From: JAXMAR01 sp046350295 | GTDB lineage: Bacteria > Planctomycetota > Planctomycetia > Gemmatales > Gemmataceae | Reading direction: 5' to 3' | Length of the DNA: 50,876 bases | Assembly: GCA_046350295.1 (NCBI GenBank) | Contig: JAXMAR010000051.1 | Span: forward strand, 1-50,876 | Shown here: positions 1 through 9,837 of the stretch, in pieces | Layout: every line of letters starts with the position of its first letter | Position numbering within the stretch: the stretch's first letter is position 1 | Position numbers and translations under genes: made by a program | Notes under the pieces: generated by a model | Seen by the model: only the letters and a program-made list of their open reading frames with translations | What the model was told of the DNA's origin: nothing | Databases searched by the model: none

Positions 1-168
1 GCGTTTCCCGGATGAGCCTGAAACGATGGACAATGAAAACCCAAACGGAACAACGACTACGAATGATGTGCCCGTTTCATGTCCTTGCTTCGTGAGGCTC
101 CTCTGATCCGCGTTCATCCGTGAAATCCGCGGCTGTTTCTCCGCGCGGCTGATTCGCCCGAGGCGCCT

Positions 169-750
169 ATGGCGGAAGTCTTCGTCAGCACCGATGTCGA
201 AGCGGATGGCCCGATCCCGGGGCCGCATTCCATGCTGAGCCTTGCTTCAGCCGCATACCTGGCGGACAAGACGTTGCTCGGCACGTTCACGGCGAACCTC
301 GAACCGCTCGAAGGCGCCCAGGGGCATCCGGAGACGATGGCCTGGTGGCGGACGCAGCCCGAGGCGTGGGCCGCTTGCCGGAAAGACGCGCGCGATCCCG
401 CGGCGGTGATGAGGTCCTACTCGGATTGGCTGCGCGCTCTGCCGGGACCGCCCGTTTTTGTCGCGTATCCGGCCTGTTACGATTTCCTGTTCGTCTACTG
501 GTACCTGATGCGTTTCGTCGGCGCGAGCCCGTTCGCGCATTCCGGCCTCGACATGAAGACCTTCGCGATGGCGCTTCTGGGAACGCCATTTCGGGAGACG
601 ACCAAGTCGAGCATGCCGGCCGACTGGTTCGATCCGCTGCCCCACACGCATGTCGCCCTCGACGACGCGCTGGAGCAGGGCGCCCTTTTCTGCAACATGC
701 TGGCGGCAAGGGGGACGTCGCTGCCGGGGAAACGCGGAACCCGCGGCTAG
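169..750 (+). CDS. 3'-5' exonuclease-like protein, DEDDh superfamily
   Basis: Encodes 193 aa with the layout of a small RNase T/DNA Pol III epsilon-like exonuclease. The Exo I motif is at the N-terminus (STDVEADG, acidic residues D9 and E11). A central YDF at about residue 104-106 supplies the Exo II Asp (D105), and HVALDD at 161-166 fits the HxAxxD Exo III signature. By family knowledge such proteins remove nucleotides from 3' ends with two metal ions; whether the substrate here is RNA or DNA cannot be told. The ATG at 169 is chosen because the conserved block begins only four residues in. The gene stands alone, with an inverted-repeat element downstream and a convergent regulator gene after that. 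The last 15 residues are low-complexity and probably outside the fold. Confidence 0.72.
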   Translation: MAEVFVSTDVEADGPIPGPHSMLSLASAAYLADKTLLGTFTANLEPLEGAQGHPETMAWWRTQPEAWAACRKDARDPAAVMRSYSDWLRALPGPPVFVAYPACYDFLFVYWYLMRFVGASPFAHSGLDMKTFAMALLGTPFRETTKSSMPADWFDPLPHTHVALDDALEQGALFCNMLAARGTSLPGKRGTRG

Positions 751-941
751 CGTCCGGAGTGCCGCGTTCCTGCCACCACGCCTTCGCTATCAGGGGTTAG
801 AAAAGCGAAGCGATCTCGTCCTTGCTCCGGCGAGCCGCCTGAGCGACGGACTTCCCTCAAGTCTCGCGCGAGGGCGGCGTCGCGTTTCCGAAGGGGCGGA
901 GGAAGCCAACAGGTTACCCCCGCCCCCCTTGTTTTTGGAAG

Positions 942-957
942 TGGCATGGGAATTGCT
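942..957 (+). promoter_or_regulatory. Possible sigma54 (-24/-12) promoter
   Basis: TGGCATGGGAATTGCT fits the RpoN consensus TGGCAC-N5-TTGCW with one mismatch and the required 10 bp between the GG and GC pairs. It points rightwards, with a predicted start near 969, so it would transcribe the inverted repeat at 993-1092 and then run antisense to the 3' end of the NtrC-type gene. No protein gene lies downstream on this strand, so it could drive a short RNA or be a chance match. Confidence 0.3.
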
Positions 958-992
958 CACCCTCTGAGCTTCGACTTGTGCGTCGTTGCGAG

Positions 993-1092
993 GGCTTTGC
1001 AACGAAACGGGGACAGTCCCTAGAGATCTTGCAAGAAGGACCAAGGTTTTTGCGAGGCGGGAGAGGGACAGTCCCCGTTTCGTTGCAAAGCC
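993..1092. repeat. REP/MITE-like inverted repeat, copy 1
   Basis: Two 29-bp arms (993-1021 and 1064-1092) are reverse complements at 28 of 29 positions and enclose a 42-bp loop. Each arm contains the odd palindrome GGGAC-W-GTCCC; the single mismatch is its central A/T. The same core, with different outer flanks, recurs at 29775-29871, so this is a dispersed element. The transcript could fold into a long stable hairpin. Confidence 0.8.
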
Positions 1093-1173
1093 TCGTTGCA
1101 AAGGTATCCCGTCGCTCGGTGTGTTCATCCGGTTTTGGGCGAGCCGGTGGGCGCCGGGCGGCGGGTTTTCTTG

Positions 1174-2619
<1,446 letters not shown>

Positions 2620-2881
2620 GGCTTCCCCGTCGGAGGAAGGGCGAGCGCTGAAGTGGGCGGGGGCGAGAGCGATGATGTGCTTCTTCTATGGTATCGCAAA
2701 GTCCAGCGAGCGGTCAAAGATTTGCCGTTCGGACGGCCAAGAGTGCGCGCGTCTTGGGGTTTGCGGGAGGGGCCGGCGCCGGCCCGGCGAGCGGCACGCG
2801 GTATGCAGTTGGGGGGTGAGGCCTGCTTCGAGGCCTTTGCGCGAAAAACAGACGGGACAGTTGTTGGTTTGGAGAAGACAC

Positions 2882-3415
2882 ATGGCGACTCAAACCCTGG
2901 CTGACAAGACCGTTTGCGTGGGGGCGTTCAACACCGTGGCCAAGGCGGACCGGGCGGTTCGCGAGGCGCTCGAGGCGGGCTTCTCGCGCGAGCAGGTCGG
3001 TGTCGTCTGCTCGGCGGCGTGCCGGAAGGAGTTCTTTCCTGAAGTCCCTGCGTCGGACATCGGCGAGACAGGGGCCCCCGGGCGCGCCATTGCCGCGGGC
3101 GGTCTCGTCGGCGGCGCCATCGGCGGTTTGGCCCTCGCGGTGACGGCGGCCGTCACCGGCGGCGCGGCCCTGCTCGCGGCCGGCTCCGTGCTGGTGGCAG
3201 GAGGCGCCATCGCCGGCAGCTTCGCCGGATTGATGAGCACGCTGGGATACGACGCGAAGGCCGTCGCTCATCTGGAGAAGGAAGTGCGGGAAGGGAAGAT
3301 CCTGGTCACCGTCCACGATTTCCCGCCGGACAGCAATCACACGCTGGCCATCGCCCAGAGAATCATGGAAGAGGCGGGCGCCGGCGACGTTGTTTGGATC
3401 GCCGAGCGCGTGTAG
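2882..3415 (+). CDS. Glycine-zipper membrane protein, stress-protein (YflT/DUF1269-like) type
   Basis: The 177-aa product starts at ATG 2882 with GGAG 8 bp upstream; an upstream in-frame extension is rejected because it has no ribosome site and overlaps the divergent gene. An N-terminal alpha/beta segment (VCVGAFNTVAKADRAVREALEAG) resembles the 'general stress' domain that handles small regulatory or membrane-associated proteins. A long Gly/Ala-rich block follows (about residues 65-120, GGLVGGAIGGLALAV...), able to form a glycine-zipper membrane hairpin, and then a second alpha/beta half ending VTVHDFPPDS...DVVWIAERV. Its function is not known. It may be a stress-related envelope protein; the neighbouring sigma54 activator could regulate it, but no sigma54 site was found in the 262-bp divergent spacer. 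Confidence 0.75.
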   Translation: MATQTLADKTVCVGAFNTVAKADRAVREALEAGFSREQVGVVCSAACRKEFFPEVPASDIGETGAPGRAIAAGGLVGGAIGGLALAVTAAVTGGAALLAAGSVLVAGGAIAGSFAGLMSTLGYDAKAVAHLEKEVREGKILVTVHDFPPDSNHTLAIAQRIMEEAGAGDVVWIAERV

Positions 3416-3466
3416 AGCGCCGCAGAGGACATCTAGTCGAAGTCGTCAGCGTTCGACCCTTCCTTC

Positions 3467-3512
3467 GATAATCATTCCTCGAGTCCGCGGATAATCATTC
3501 CTCGAGTCCGCG
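3467..3512. repeat. 23-bp perfect tandem duplication across the pabB stop codon
   Basis: The 23-bp unit at 3467-3489 is repeated exactly at 3490-3512. The second copy contains the pabB stop codon (TCA at 3495-3497 on the plus strand), so the first copy is an untranslated duplicate of the last codons and stop. This is typical of replication slippage and does not change the protein. Confidence 0.9.
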
Positions 3513-5009
3513 CAGTAAGCCGGCCGCCTTGTGCCAGGTTTCCTCGTACTCGCGGCGGGGATCCGAGTCAGCGACGATGCCGCCCCCCACCGAAAACTGG
3601 GCCCAGCCCTTGCCGAGGGTGAAGGTGCGGATCAGGAGGTTGGTGTCCATGGCGCCGTCGAAGCCGACGTAGCCCAGGCAGCCGCAGTAGGCGCCGCGTG
3701 CGACCTGTTCCAACTCGGTGATGATCTCCATAGCGCGGATCTTGGGGGCTCCGGTCACGGAACCGCCGGGGAAGGTGGCGCGCAGGAGATCGACGGCGTC
3801 CAGCCCCCGGCGCAGCCGGCCGCGCACTTCGGAAACGAGGTGATGCACATAGCGGAAACTCTCCAGCCGGCACACCGCTTCGACCTGGACGCTGCCGTAG
3901 TCGCACACGCGTCCGAGGTCGTTCCGCATGAGGTCGACGATCATCACGTTCTCGGCCACGTCCTTGGCGCTCTCGCGCAGCTCGTCGGCCCGGGCGAAGT
4001 CCTCCGCCGGCGTGCGGCCGCGCGGTCTCGTCCCCTTGATGGGCCGCGTCTCGATGAGGCCATCCCGCACGCGCAGGAAGCGCTCGGGAGAGGCGCTGGC
4101 GATGACGAAGTCGCCGAGGTCGAGATAGCCGGCGAAGGGGGCGGGGTTCTTCTCGCGCAGCCGCTGGTAAAGGGCGAGCGGCGGCTCGTGCTGCCGGGTG
4201 AGGAGCCGCTGGGCGATGTTGACCTGGAAGCAGTCTCCCGCGTGGACGTAGTCGATGGCACGGCGAATCGTGCGCAGGTACGCGCTCTCGTCGAAGTTGC
4301 TGAACAGATCCGGCCGGCTCGGCACTGGATGACACGGCGTGTCGATGGCGATCGGGTCCGCCTGCCGCCAGACAAGCGGCGGATCGGGCCGATCGAGCCA
4401 GGCGAGGACTTGCTCGAGGCGGCGCCGCCGCGAGTCGCAACCGGCGCCATTCCGCGATGGCGATCCGGGCGGCGTCAGCCCCCGGAGGGCGCCGGCAAAC
4501 GCCTCATCCCCCATGCCGGTCGAGATGAGCCAGCTTCGGTTCGTCTGGTGATCCCATGCCAGCACCCAGTCATAGACGCCGAGCGCTAACTCCGGAACGC
4601 GGAACTCGTCGACGCGGGGCGCCGGCAGTTTCTCGATCCAGCGTCCCAGCTCGTAGCCCCACAAGCCCGCGACGCCCCCTTGAAACGGCGGCAGCCCCGG
4701 CAGCGTTGCGCAGCGCCGCGCATTGATCACCTCTCGCATGAGCGCGAACGGGTCTGGGCCGCGCGTCTCCGCGGAGACCCAGGCGATCGGCTCGGCGCTG
4801 ACGAAGCTGTAGCGCCCGAGCGCCGAGGTCTGGGCGCTATCGAGGAACAGAAGATGCGCGCGATCCGCCAGGCGGCGGCAGGCTTGCCAGGGGGTGACGC
4901 CGGCGCCGAACTCGTGAACGAGCGGCGTGAGCAGGGACGTCGTCGCTTCGACCATCTGGTCATGATACGGGGAGGCCCAAGAGAGCTGATAGGCCGTCGT
5001 CGTGGCCAC
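3495..5009 (-). CDS. pabB: Aminodeoxychorismate synthase component I
   Basis: This 504-aa chorismate-binding enzyme adds ammonia, supplied by a glutaminase partner (PabA/TrpG), to chorismate to make aminodeoxychorismate for p-aminobenzoate and folate. The N-terminal PabB/TrpE domain holds LLFLDSAQTSALGRYSFVSAEP. The C-terminal catalytic domain has DCFQVNIAQRL, IETRPIKGTRPRG (PIKGT is typical of PabB), VENVMIVDLMRNDLGRVC and FPGGSVTGAPKIRAMEII. The length is ordinary for PabB without a fused lyase. Anthranilate synthase component I is the main alternative; the PIKGTRPRG block favours PabB. No glutaminase or lyase gene lies beside it. A slippage duplication spans its stop codon. Confidence 0.92.
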   Translation of the reverse strand: MATTTAYQLSWASPYHDQMVEATTSLLTPLVHEFGAGVTPWQACRRLADRAHLLFLDSAQTSALGRYSFVSAEPIAWVSAETRGPDPFALMREVINARRCATLPGLPPFQGGVAGLWGYELGRWIEKLPAPRVDEFRVPELALGVYDWVLAWDHQTNRSWLISTGMGDEAFAGALRGLTPPGSPSRNGAGCDSRRRRLEQVLAWLDRPDPPLVWRQADPIAIDTPCHPVPSRPDLFSNFDESAYLRTIRRAIDYVHAGDCFQVNIAQRLLTRQHEPPLALYQRLREKNPAPFAGYLDLGDFVIASASPERFLRVRDGLIETRPIKGTRPRGRTPAEDFARADELRESAKDVAENVMIVDLMRNDLGRVCDYGSVQVEAVCRLESFRYVHHLVSEVRGRLRRGLDAVDLLRATFPGGSVTGAPKIRAMEIITELEQVARGAYCGCLGYVGFDGAMDTNLLIRTFTLGKGWAQFSVGGGIVADSDPRREYEETWHKAAGLLRGLEE

Positions 5010-5159
5010 GGCGCCGCTCTCGTTGAATGCCCTTCTTCAAAATCGCACCGTTTCTTACCCCGGGGCGCAAGGAATTGCCAACTCTTCGTTGTGCTGCAAA
5101 CACAGATCTCGCTCCGGTGGACCGGGGCGCCTCAACCACCAATCAAAAAGGGGACTCGC

Positions 5160-5704
5160 ATGACCACTCGCGTTGGTTCGTTGGGTTTTCTGGCTCTGGC
5201 GCTTAGCATTCTCGGCATCACGTCCCGAGCATCCGCCGACCCGGCGGATTCCTGGTGCAGGCGGCGGCTCCTTCCGGAAGGGTAGGACCCGGCCGCTGGC
5301 AGGAATTCGCGGGCCCACGAAGATCTACGACTTTGAGGAATACAGCCGTACAGCCACCGAGATCAAGCTCTACGACCGGAGCCGCAACGTCAGCGTTTAC
5401 CTGAACGACAAGGAGGCGCCTGATCTACAAGGGACGGCTCCTACTGGTTCAAGTATTCGGGCCGGTTCATCTTCCACGGTCTTCGCCTACACGGGGGGCG
5501 AGTTCCGTTTCCTCGGCTCGGGCCGCTGGCAGGAATGGGCGGGGGGCAAGCTGGTCTACTCGTTCCGCGAGGTGGGAGCGGAGACGGCCAACGTGGTGCC
5601 TCTACGACGCCAGCCGCGACATCAGCGTCGAGATCCAGAACACGCAGTTCACGGTGTCGAAGGCCGGCAGCGCTCTGGAGCAAGGCGGGCCGGTGGGCAC
5701 GCTA
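5160..5704 (+). pseudogene. Decayed secreted protein with two LYDxSRxxSV-type repeats
   Basis: A good start and signal peptide are present at ATG 5160 (MTTRVGSLGFLALALSILG...SASA-like end), but the frame closes at 5285. Homologous-looking segments continue in other frames: GPGRWQEFAGP, then KIYDFEEYSRT...IKLYDRSRNVSVYL, then DGSYWFKYSGRF, then GGEFRFLGSGRWQEW...SFREVGAE, then LYDASRDISVEIQN. The reading frame must change at least five times (frames 0-2-1-0-1-2). The two halves are repeats of each other (GRWQE...F.E...LYD.SR..SV), a layout I associate with small secreted planctomycete proteins of unknown role. So many shifts argue for real decay, although homopolymer sequencing errors elsewhere in this window make part of it doubtful. 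Confidence 0.7.
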
Positions 5705-5830
5705 AACGGCGTGGAGCGTGTTGGTCCGAAAGCGGACGGCAAAAAGGGGAACGCCAAATACCAGAGCGACGCTTGCGCGTCGCCTCTGGTCGCTTCCTTC
5801 GTACCGTCCGCTTTCCATATCAATGATCTC

Positions 5831-7090
5831 ATGAGCACGAACTCCCCCCTGCCCCTGAGCCAGTTCGCCCGCGGCCTCGCCACCGAGACCGCTTTCGATG
5901 TCCTCGCCGTCGCCAAGAAGCTGAAGGCGGCGGGAAAGGACGTCATCGAGTTGCAGATCGGCGACAGCCCCTTCGCCTCGACGCACGGCGCCCTCGAAGC
6001 GGGCGTCAAGGCGATCCGCGAAGGGGCGACGCACTACTGCCCCTCGCTCGGCTGGCCCAGCTTCCGCGAAGCGGTCGCGGCCAACTACCAGAAGGAATAC
6101 GGCGTCAAGATCGGGCCGGAGAACGTGGTCGTCGCGCCCGGGGCCAAGGTCTTCGAGCAGTTCTTCTGCGAGGCGTTTCTCGATCCGGGGGACGCGGTCC
6201 TCGTCTTCAGCCCGCAGTTCCCGACCTATGCCCCCAACATCGAGCGGCGCGGCGGCCGCATGGTCATCTCCCCGCTCAAGCAGCAGAACCAGTTCCGGCC
6301 GGACCTGAACGACGTCGAGCGCTTCATCAAGAGCGAGCCGAGGGCGAAGGCGATCTTCCTCAACTCCCCCCACAATCCGACGGGAGGCGTCGCCACCGAA
6401 GCGGACCTCAAGGGTCTCGCCGACCTGGTGCGCGAGAGGCCGATCGCGGTGTTCTCCGACGAGCCTTACAACCACATGGTCTGGCAGGGGAAGCACCATC
6501 CGCTCCTCGCTCAGCCGGGCATCATGGACCAGGCCGTCGCCTGCTACACCTTCTCGAAGAGCTACAGCATGAGCGGCTGGCGGCTGGGATACGCAGTATC
6601 CAGTTCACGCGTCGTTGACGCCATCGGCAAGATGATCAACACTTCACTCTCCTGCGTGCCGCCGATCGTGCAGCTGGCCGGCGAGGCCGCGCTCAAGAAC
6701 GACGACCATGAGCGCGATGAGGTCATGCAACGCTTCAAGAAGAAGGTCGAGTTGCTGGTGAGCGAGCTCAAGCAGTTGGAGGGAGTGACCGTCCTCATGC
6801 CGGCCGGCACCTTCTATGTCTTCCCCAACGTCGAGCCCATCTGCAAGCGGCTCAAGATCACGTCGCACGGCCTGGCGATGTATCTGCTGGAAGGGGCAGA
6901 CGACAAGAAGGGAGTCGCCTGTCTGGGCGGTGAGTGCTTCGGCGCCGCCGGACAAGGCTTCCTGCGCTTCAGCTGCGCCGAACCCGACGACCGGCTCAAG
7001 GCGGCCGTGGCATTTCTGAAGGAAGCGGTGACGCGGACCGAGCGCGTGACGGCGTACCTCGAGACACACGCGAAGTATCGGGCCGCATGA
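5831..7090 (+). CDS. Pyridoxal-phosphate aminotransferase, class I/II
   Basis: The 419-aa protein (ATG 5831) is a fold-type I aminotransferase. PLP-binding signatures are visible: NSPHNPTGG (substrate and PLP contact Asn), VFSDEPYNHMVW (Asp/Tyr stacking region), and the Schiff-base lysine K243 in YTFSKSYSMSGWRLGY. A C-terminal RFSCAEPDDRL supplies the carboxylate-binding Arg. The SKSYSMSGWRLGY form is like aspartate/tyrosine or LL-DAP-type aminotransferases, but the exact amino donor cannot be read from sequence. The open frame extends upstream into the pseudogene, but that portion has no Shine-Dalgarno and does not resemble an aminotransferase N-terminus, so the later ATG is preferred. The downstream gene is unrelated. 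Confidence 0.9.
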   Translation: MSTNSPLPLSQFARGLATETAFDVLAVAKKLKAAGKDVIELQIGDSPFASTHGALEAGVKAIREGATHYCPSLGWPSFREAVAANYQKEYGVKIGPENVVVAPGAKVFEQFFCEAFLDPGDAVLVFSPQFPTYAPNIERRGGRMVISPLKQQNQFRPDLNDVERFIKSEPRAKAIFLNSPHNPTGGVATEADLKGLADLVRERPIAVFSDEPYNHMVWQGKHHPLLAQPGIMDQAVACYTFSKSYSMSGWRLGYAVSSSRVVDAIGKMINTSLSCVPPIVQLAGEAALKNDDHERDEVMQRFKKKVELLVSELKQLEGVTVLMPAGTFYVFPNVEPICKRLKITSHGLAMYLLEGADDKKGVACLGGECFGAAGQGFLRFSCAEPDDRLKAAVAFLKEAVTRTERVTAYLETHAKYRAA

Positions 7091-7162
7091 CGGTTCAGTT
7101 TTCCTGTCTGAAACGGCCCACGAGCTGGTTAACCTTTTGGTCAACCCGCTCGGAGGCCGCCC

Positions 7163-7969
7163 ATGACTGCAAAGAGCCCATTGTCCCGCGATCCATCGGA
7201 GTCTGCTGACTGGTCGCTTCCCCCAGCAAATGAGCCTGAAACGCCTGTCGCACATGTGCCCAAGGGGACGCAACTGGCTACCGACGCCGTCGATCAATAT
7301 CGCTCTGGGCTATCCTGGCGTGGGCTCGCCGTTTTCCTAGGACTTGGAACGTTGCTGGCGGCGGTCGTTCTCACAGTGTGTCTTCTTTCCGCGCGGCAAG
7401 GCGATCCGGTCAGGAGGCATGAAAAGGCCGCCGGGCTTGAGCTGGACGGCGGCCCGTCCCTCGAACGCCTGATCGCTGGGAGGGACGCGGCGGGACTGAG
7501 CGCCTATCTCAAAGGCGTCGATCCGGGCAAACGCGGCGCGCTGGTGTGCGCCTACGCGGGCAAGGTGGACCTCGACGACGCGCTCACGGTGCTTCTAGCG
7601 CGTCTGGAAGACGCTTTCGGGGATGCGGCCAAGACCTCGAGCATGCCTTATGAGATCTTCCTGTTCTCGGCGCTGCCCGGTCTCGAGGGCGCCGGCAAGA
7701 CCAGCCTCGAGGCCAAATGGGTCGCGCACTGGCTCTGGAAAGAGGATACGGGCGCCGGGCTTCGGCCGGGCAAGCGGGATGCTCTGGCACGCTTCTTCGC
7801 GGCGCTGGGCATGCGCTCCGAGAAGGACGTCGACGCGTGGCAGAATGGCGGCGCGGCGGTGAACCCGGACTTTCACCGTTGGTACGAGCGGCGGCTGCGC
7901 AAATACGAGCTCGAAGGCTACAGCGGCATCGGGGGTACCCTGCATCGGCTGCTGGCGGGCAGAACGTAG
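7163..7969 (+). CDS. Hypothetical single-pass membrane protein
   Basis: The 268-aa product has a polar N-terminal tail (about 50 residues), one clear hydrophobic helix (GLAVFLGLGTLLAAVVLTVC, about residues 54-76), and a soluble C-terminal domain rich in helices (GKRGALVCAYAGKVDLDDALTVLL...). The orientation is probably N-in, with the large domain outside the membrane. I do not recognise the family. It follows the aminotransferase by 72 bp on the same strand but need not be in its operon, and it converges with the next gene. Confidence 0.6.
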   Translation: MTAKSPLSRDPSESADWSLPPANEPETPVAHVPKGTQLATDAVDQYRSGLSWRGLAVFLGLGTLLAAVVLTVCLLSARQGDPVRRHEKAAGLELDGGPSLERLIAGRDAAGLSAYLKGVDPGKRGALVCAYAGKVDLDDALTVLLARLEDAFGDAAKTSSMPYEIFLFSALPGLEGAGKTSLEAKWVAHWLWKEDTGAGLRPGKRDALARFFAALGMRSEKDVDAWQNGGAAVNPDFHRWYERRLRKYELEGYSGIGGTLHRLLAGRT

Positions 7970-8012
7970 CGCGCGAGTGCCGTGGAGATGGCGTACTGGG
8001 GTCGCGGCCCAA

Positions 8013-8915
8013 TCACTTCTTGGCGAGCCAGTGTTCGATGATGGCGGCGAAGTAGACGGGGGCAACCATGGACGGCTGGCCGGGCTGGATGCCGAAGCCG
8101 CCGTCCTTGTTCTGGCAGCGGGCGATGAAGGCCTGCAGGCTCGGCACGTCGTTCGGGCTCTCCTTCAGCATCATGAAGCAGCGCATCACGCGGTAGGTCG
8201 TTTCCAGGTCGCTCGGCTCGCCCGCCTTGCCCCAGCCGCCGTCTTTGCGTTGGCCGTCGCGCATCGCTTTCAGCACCGCGTCACGGTGCTCGAGCTTGGC
8301 GCCGAGGCGCATCCAGGCGACGGCGTGGCCGCCGGTGTCGCGCGCCTGCCCATCACCTTTGCCCCACGTGCCGTCGGCGTTGCGGTCCTTGGCCAGGGAC
8401 TCGAGCCACTCTTTCGCCTTCGGCGCCTTGAGGTCGAAGGCTTCGAGCCCGGCGACGGCGATGCGGACGTCGTCGAACGTCTTCGCCTGGCTCAGATACG
8501 CCGCCGCCTTCTCCAGGAACTTGTCCTTCGGCGGAATCGGCAGCGTCCCCCGGCCGGCCCAGGGGTCGAGTTCCTTGATCGCCATCACGCCGACGGCCGA
8601 GATGTAGATATCGGGCATGCCGCCGGCGAAATCCGCGAAGCCGCCGGTGGCGCTGTCGTAGCAGCCGGCGACAAACTTGGCGGCGCCGGCCGTGTCCGGG
8701 ACCTTGCCGTCGAGATAGCGCAGGGAGTGGAGGCCCGCCGAGGTCGCCTTGAGCGTCGGCCGCAGCCGGATCTCGGGGCGCGGCTGCATGGAGAGGAAGC
8801 CGCCGGTCGAGGTCTGCAATGATTGCACGTACTTGATCGCGTCCTTCTTCCACTCCTGGGCGGCGCCGGGGAGGGGCAGGACGAGGAGGGCGAGGAGGGG
8901 GAGATGGCGGCGCAT
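8013..8915 (-). CDS. Secreted prenyltransferase/squalene-cyclase-repeat protein
   Basis: This 300-aa protein begins with a signal peptide (MRRHLPLLALLVLPLPGAAQ). Repeats of the alpha/alpha-barrel seen in terpenoid cyclases and protein prenyltransferases follow: STGGFLS, ATGGFADFAGG, ADGTWGKG, KDGGWGKAG and KDGGFGIQPG mark successive 'GG-F/W-G' turns about 45-60 residues apart. No catalytic DxDD or QW cyclase motif is evident, so an enzymatic cyclase is unlikely. Planctomycetes have many exported proteins with these repeats whose role is unknown, possibly binding a hydrophobic or protein ligand. AAAGGA lies just upstream of the ATG. It is convergent with the gene ending at 7969. Confidence 0.8.
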   Translation of the reverse strand: MRRHLPLLALLVLPLPGAAQEWKKDAIKYVQSLQTSTGGFLSMQPRPEIRLRPTLKATSAGLHSLRYLDGKVPDTAGAAKFVAGCYDSATGGFADFAGGMPDIYISAVGVMAIKELDPWAGRGTLPIPPKDKFLEKAAAYLSQAKTFDDVRIAVAGLEAFDLKAPKAKEWLESLAKDRNADGTWGKGDGQARDTGGHAVAWMRLGAKLEHRDAVLKAMRDGQRKDGGWGKAGEPSDLETTYRVMRCFMMLKESPNDVPSLQAFIARCQNKDGGFGIQPGQPSMVAPVYFAAIIEHWLAKK

Positions 8916-9043
8916 GGGGGTGTCCTTTGGATGGGGGACGGCGCGTCGGCAAGGGACGCTGCACGCGAAACCGCAAGCGAGGCGCGAGGGACCGGCCGAA
9001 TAGGCGTTTCTGGGAGGCGCAGGCGAATGCTATACAATCAGGG

Positions 9044-9607
9044 TCATTTCTTGGTGATCTTCGGCACGGCGGCGAGGACGGCTTCGATGGCGGCGTCATT
9101 CAGCTCGCCTTCACGGTAGGCGAAGTTGGCGACGACCTTCTGGTTGACCGAGAGCAGGACGGTGACGTCGGCCTCGCGAGCGATCACGTAGGCGGGTGGC
9201 CCGACGACGTCCTCGAAGACGGCGAGCGGGACATTGCCGGTCACGTGCTTCTTGCTCCAGGCGACGACCTTGGGATCGAGAGCGGTCTGGTCTTCGGCGA
9301 GGAAGGTGACCCAGGCGCGGAAGTCGGCGGCCTTGTGATCGTTGAGGGCCTTGTCGAGCTTGTGAACGAGACGACCGAGGGAATCGGAAAGGCCGCGGGC
9401 GAAGACAATCGCGATGGGCCGGTTCTCGGCCTCGCAGATGAAGCAGTGGAGCGTGCCGCGCTGCGGGCCGACGCAAACGAGGGCGGAATAGGGCCCGGGA
9501 CGCTGGCCCGGCTTGAGGCCGGAGCGGCAGGGCTCGTCGGCGGCGGCCAGCGGCGCCGATACGAGAACGGCCAGAATCGAGATCTTCTTGAACATGGTCT
9601 TCCTCAT
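9044..9607 (-). CDS. Secreted thioredoxin-fold-like hypothetical protein
   Basis: The 187-aa product has a signal peptide (MFKKISILAVLVSAPLAAAD) and then a pattern seen in planctomycete exported proteins: SGLKPGQRPGPYSALVCVGPQRG, a CFIC pair (about residues 55-58) and ENRPIAIVFARGLSDSLGRLVHKLD. The C-terminal strand-helix part (ADVTVLLSVNQKVVANFAY) fits a thioredoxin-like fold. CFIC is a CxxC that could be redox-active, but this is inference. Its start codon overlaps the stop of the upstream 77-aa gene as ATGA (9604-9607), so the two are translationally coupled. Confidence 0.65.
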   Translation of the reverse strand: MRKTMFKKISILAVLVSAPLAAADEPCRSGLKPGQRPGPYSALVCVGPQRGTLHCFICEAENRPIAIVFARGLSDSLGRLVHKLDKALNDHKAADFRAWVTFLAEDQTALDPKVVAWSKKHVTGNVPLAVFEDVVGPPAYVIAREADVTVLLSVNQKVVANFAYREGELNDAAIEAVLAAVPKITKK

Positions 9608-9837
9608 GAGTACTCCATCGGGCCTTCAATGTATTCGCCAAGCTCGCGCAAGCGCGCAGCCGCGGCGCGGGCCGCCGCCCAGTCGTCAAATTCGAACGTC
9701 AGGCAGATAGACGCCGGTGTGGCCGATTCCTCACGGTAATCAAGGCGGCCGCCGAAATGCGAGATCTGCTCGGCGAGTCGCCCTTCCCGGCGCGCGTCGG
9801 TCGGCGGCTCATACATGACTTCAAACATGACCGACAT
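9604..9837 (-). CDS. Small hypothetical protein (77 aa)
   Basis: A compact alpha/beta protein (FEVMYEPPTDARREGRLAEQISHFGGRLDYREE...LTFEFDDWAAARAAAARLRELGEYIEGPMEYS), suggestive of a ferredoxin-like fold. I do not recognise the family. It overlaps the upstream 111-aa gene by 17 bp and the downstream secreted-protein gene by 4 bp (ATGA), which supports real translation. One possibility is an immunity partner for the 111-aa protein; no direct sequence evidence proves this. Confidence 0.5.
   Translation of the reverse strand: MSVMFEVMYEPPTDARREGRLAEQISHFGGRLDYREESATPASICLTFEFDDWAAARAAAARLRELGEYIEGPMEYS

Larger units (their letters stand above)
751..1173. other. Gene-free stretch holding a sigma54-like site and a REP/MITE-like inverted repeat
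   Basis: This lies between the convergent ends of the exonuclease gene and the NtrC-type regulator. No open frame here looks like a protein. The two recognisable items are a TGGCAT-N5-TTGCT sequence at 942-957 and a 29-bp-armed inverted repeat at 993-1092. A 10-bp piece of the right arm (1081-1090) recurs directly at 1094-1103. Confidence 0.6.
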
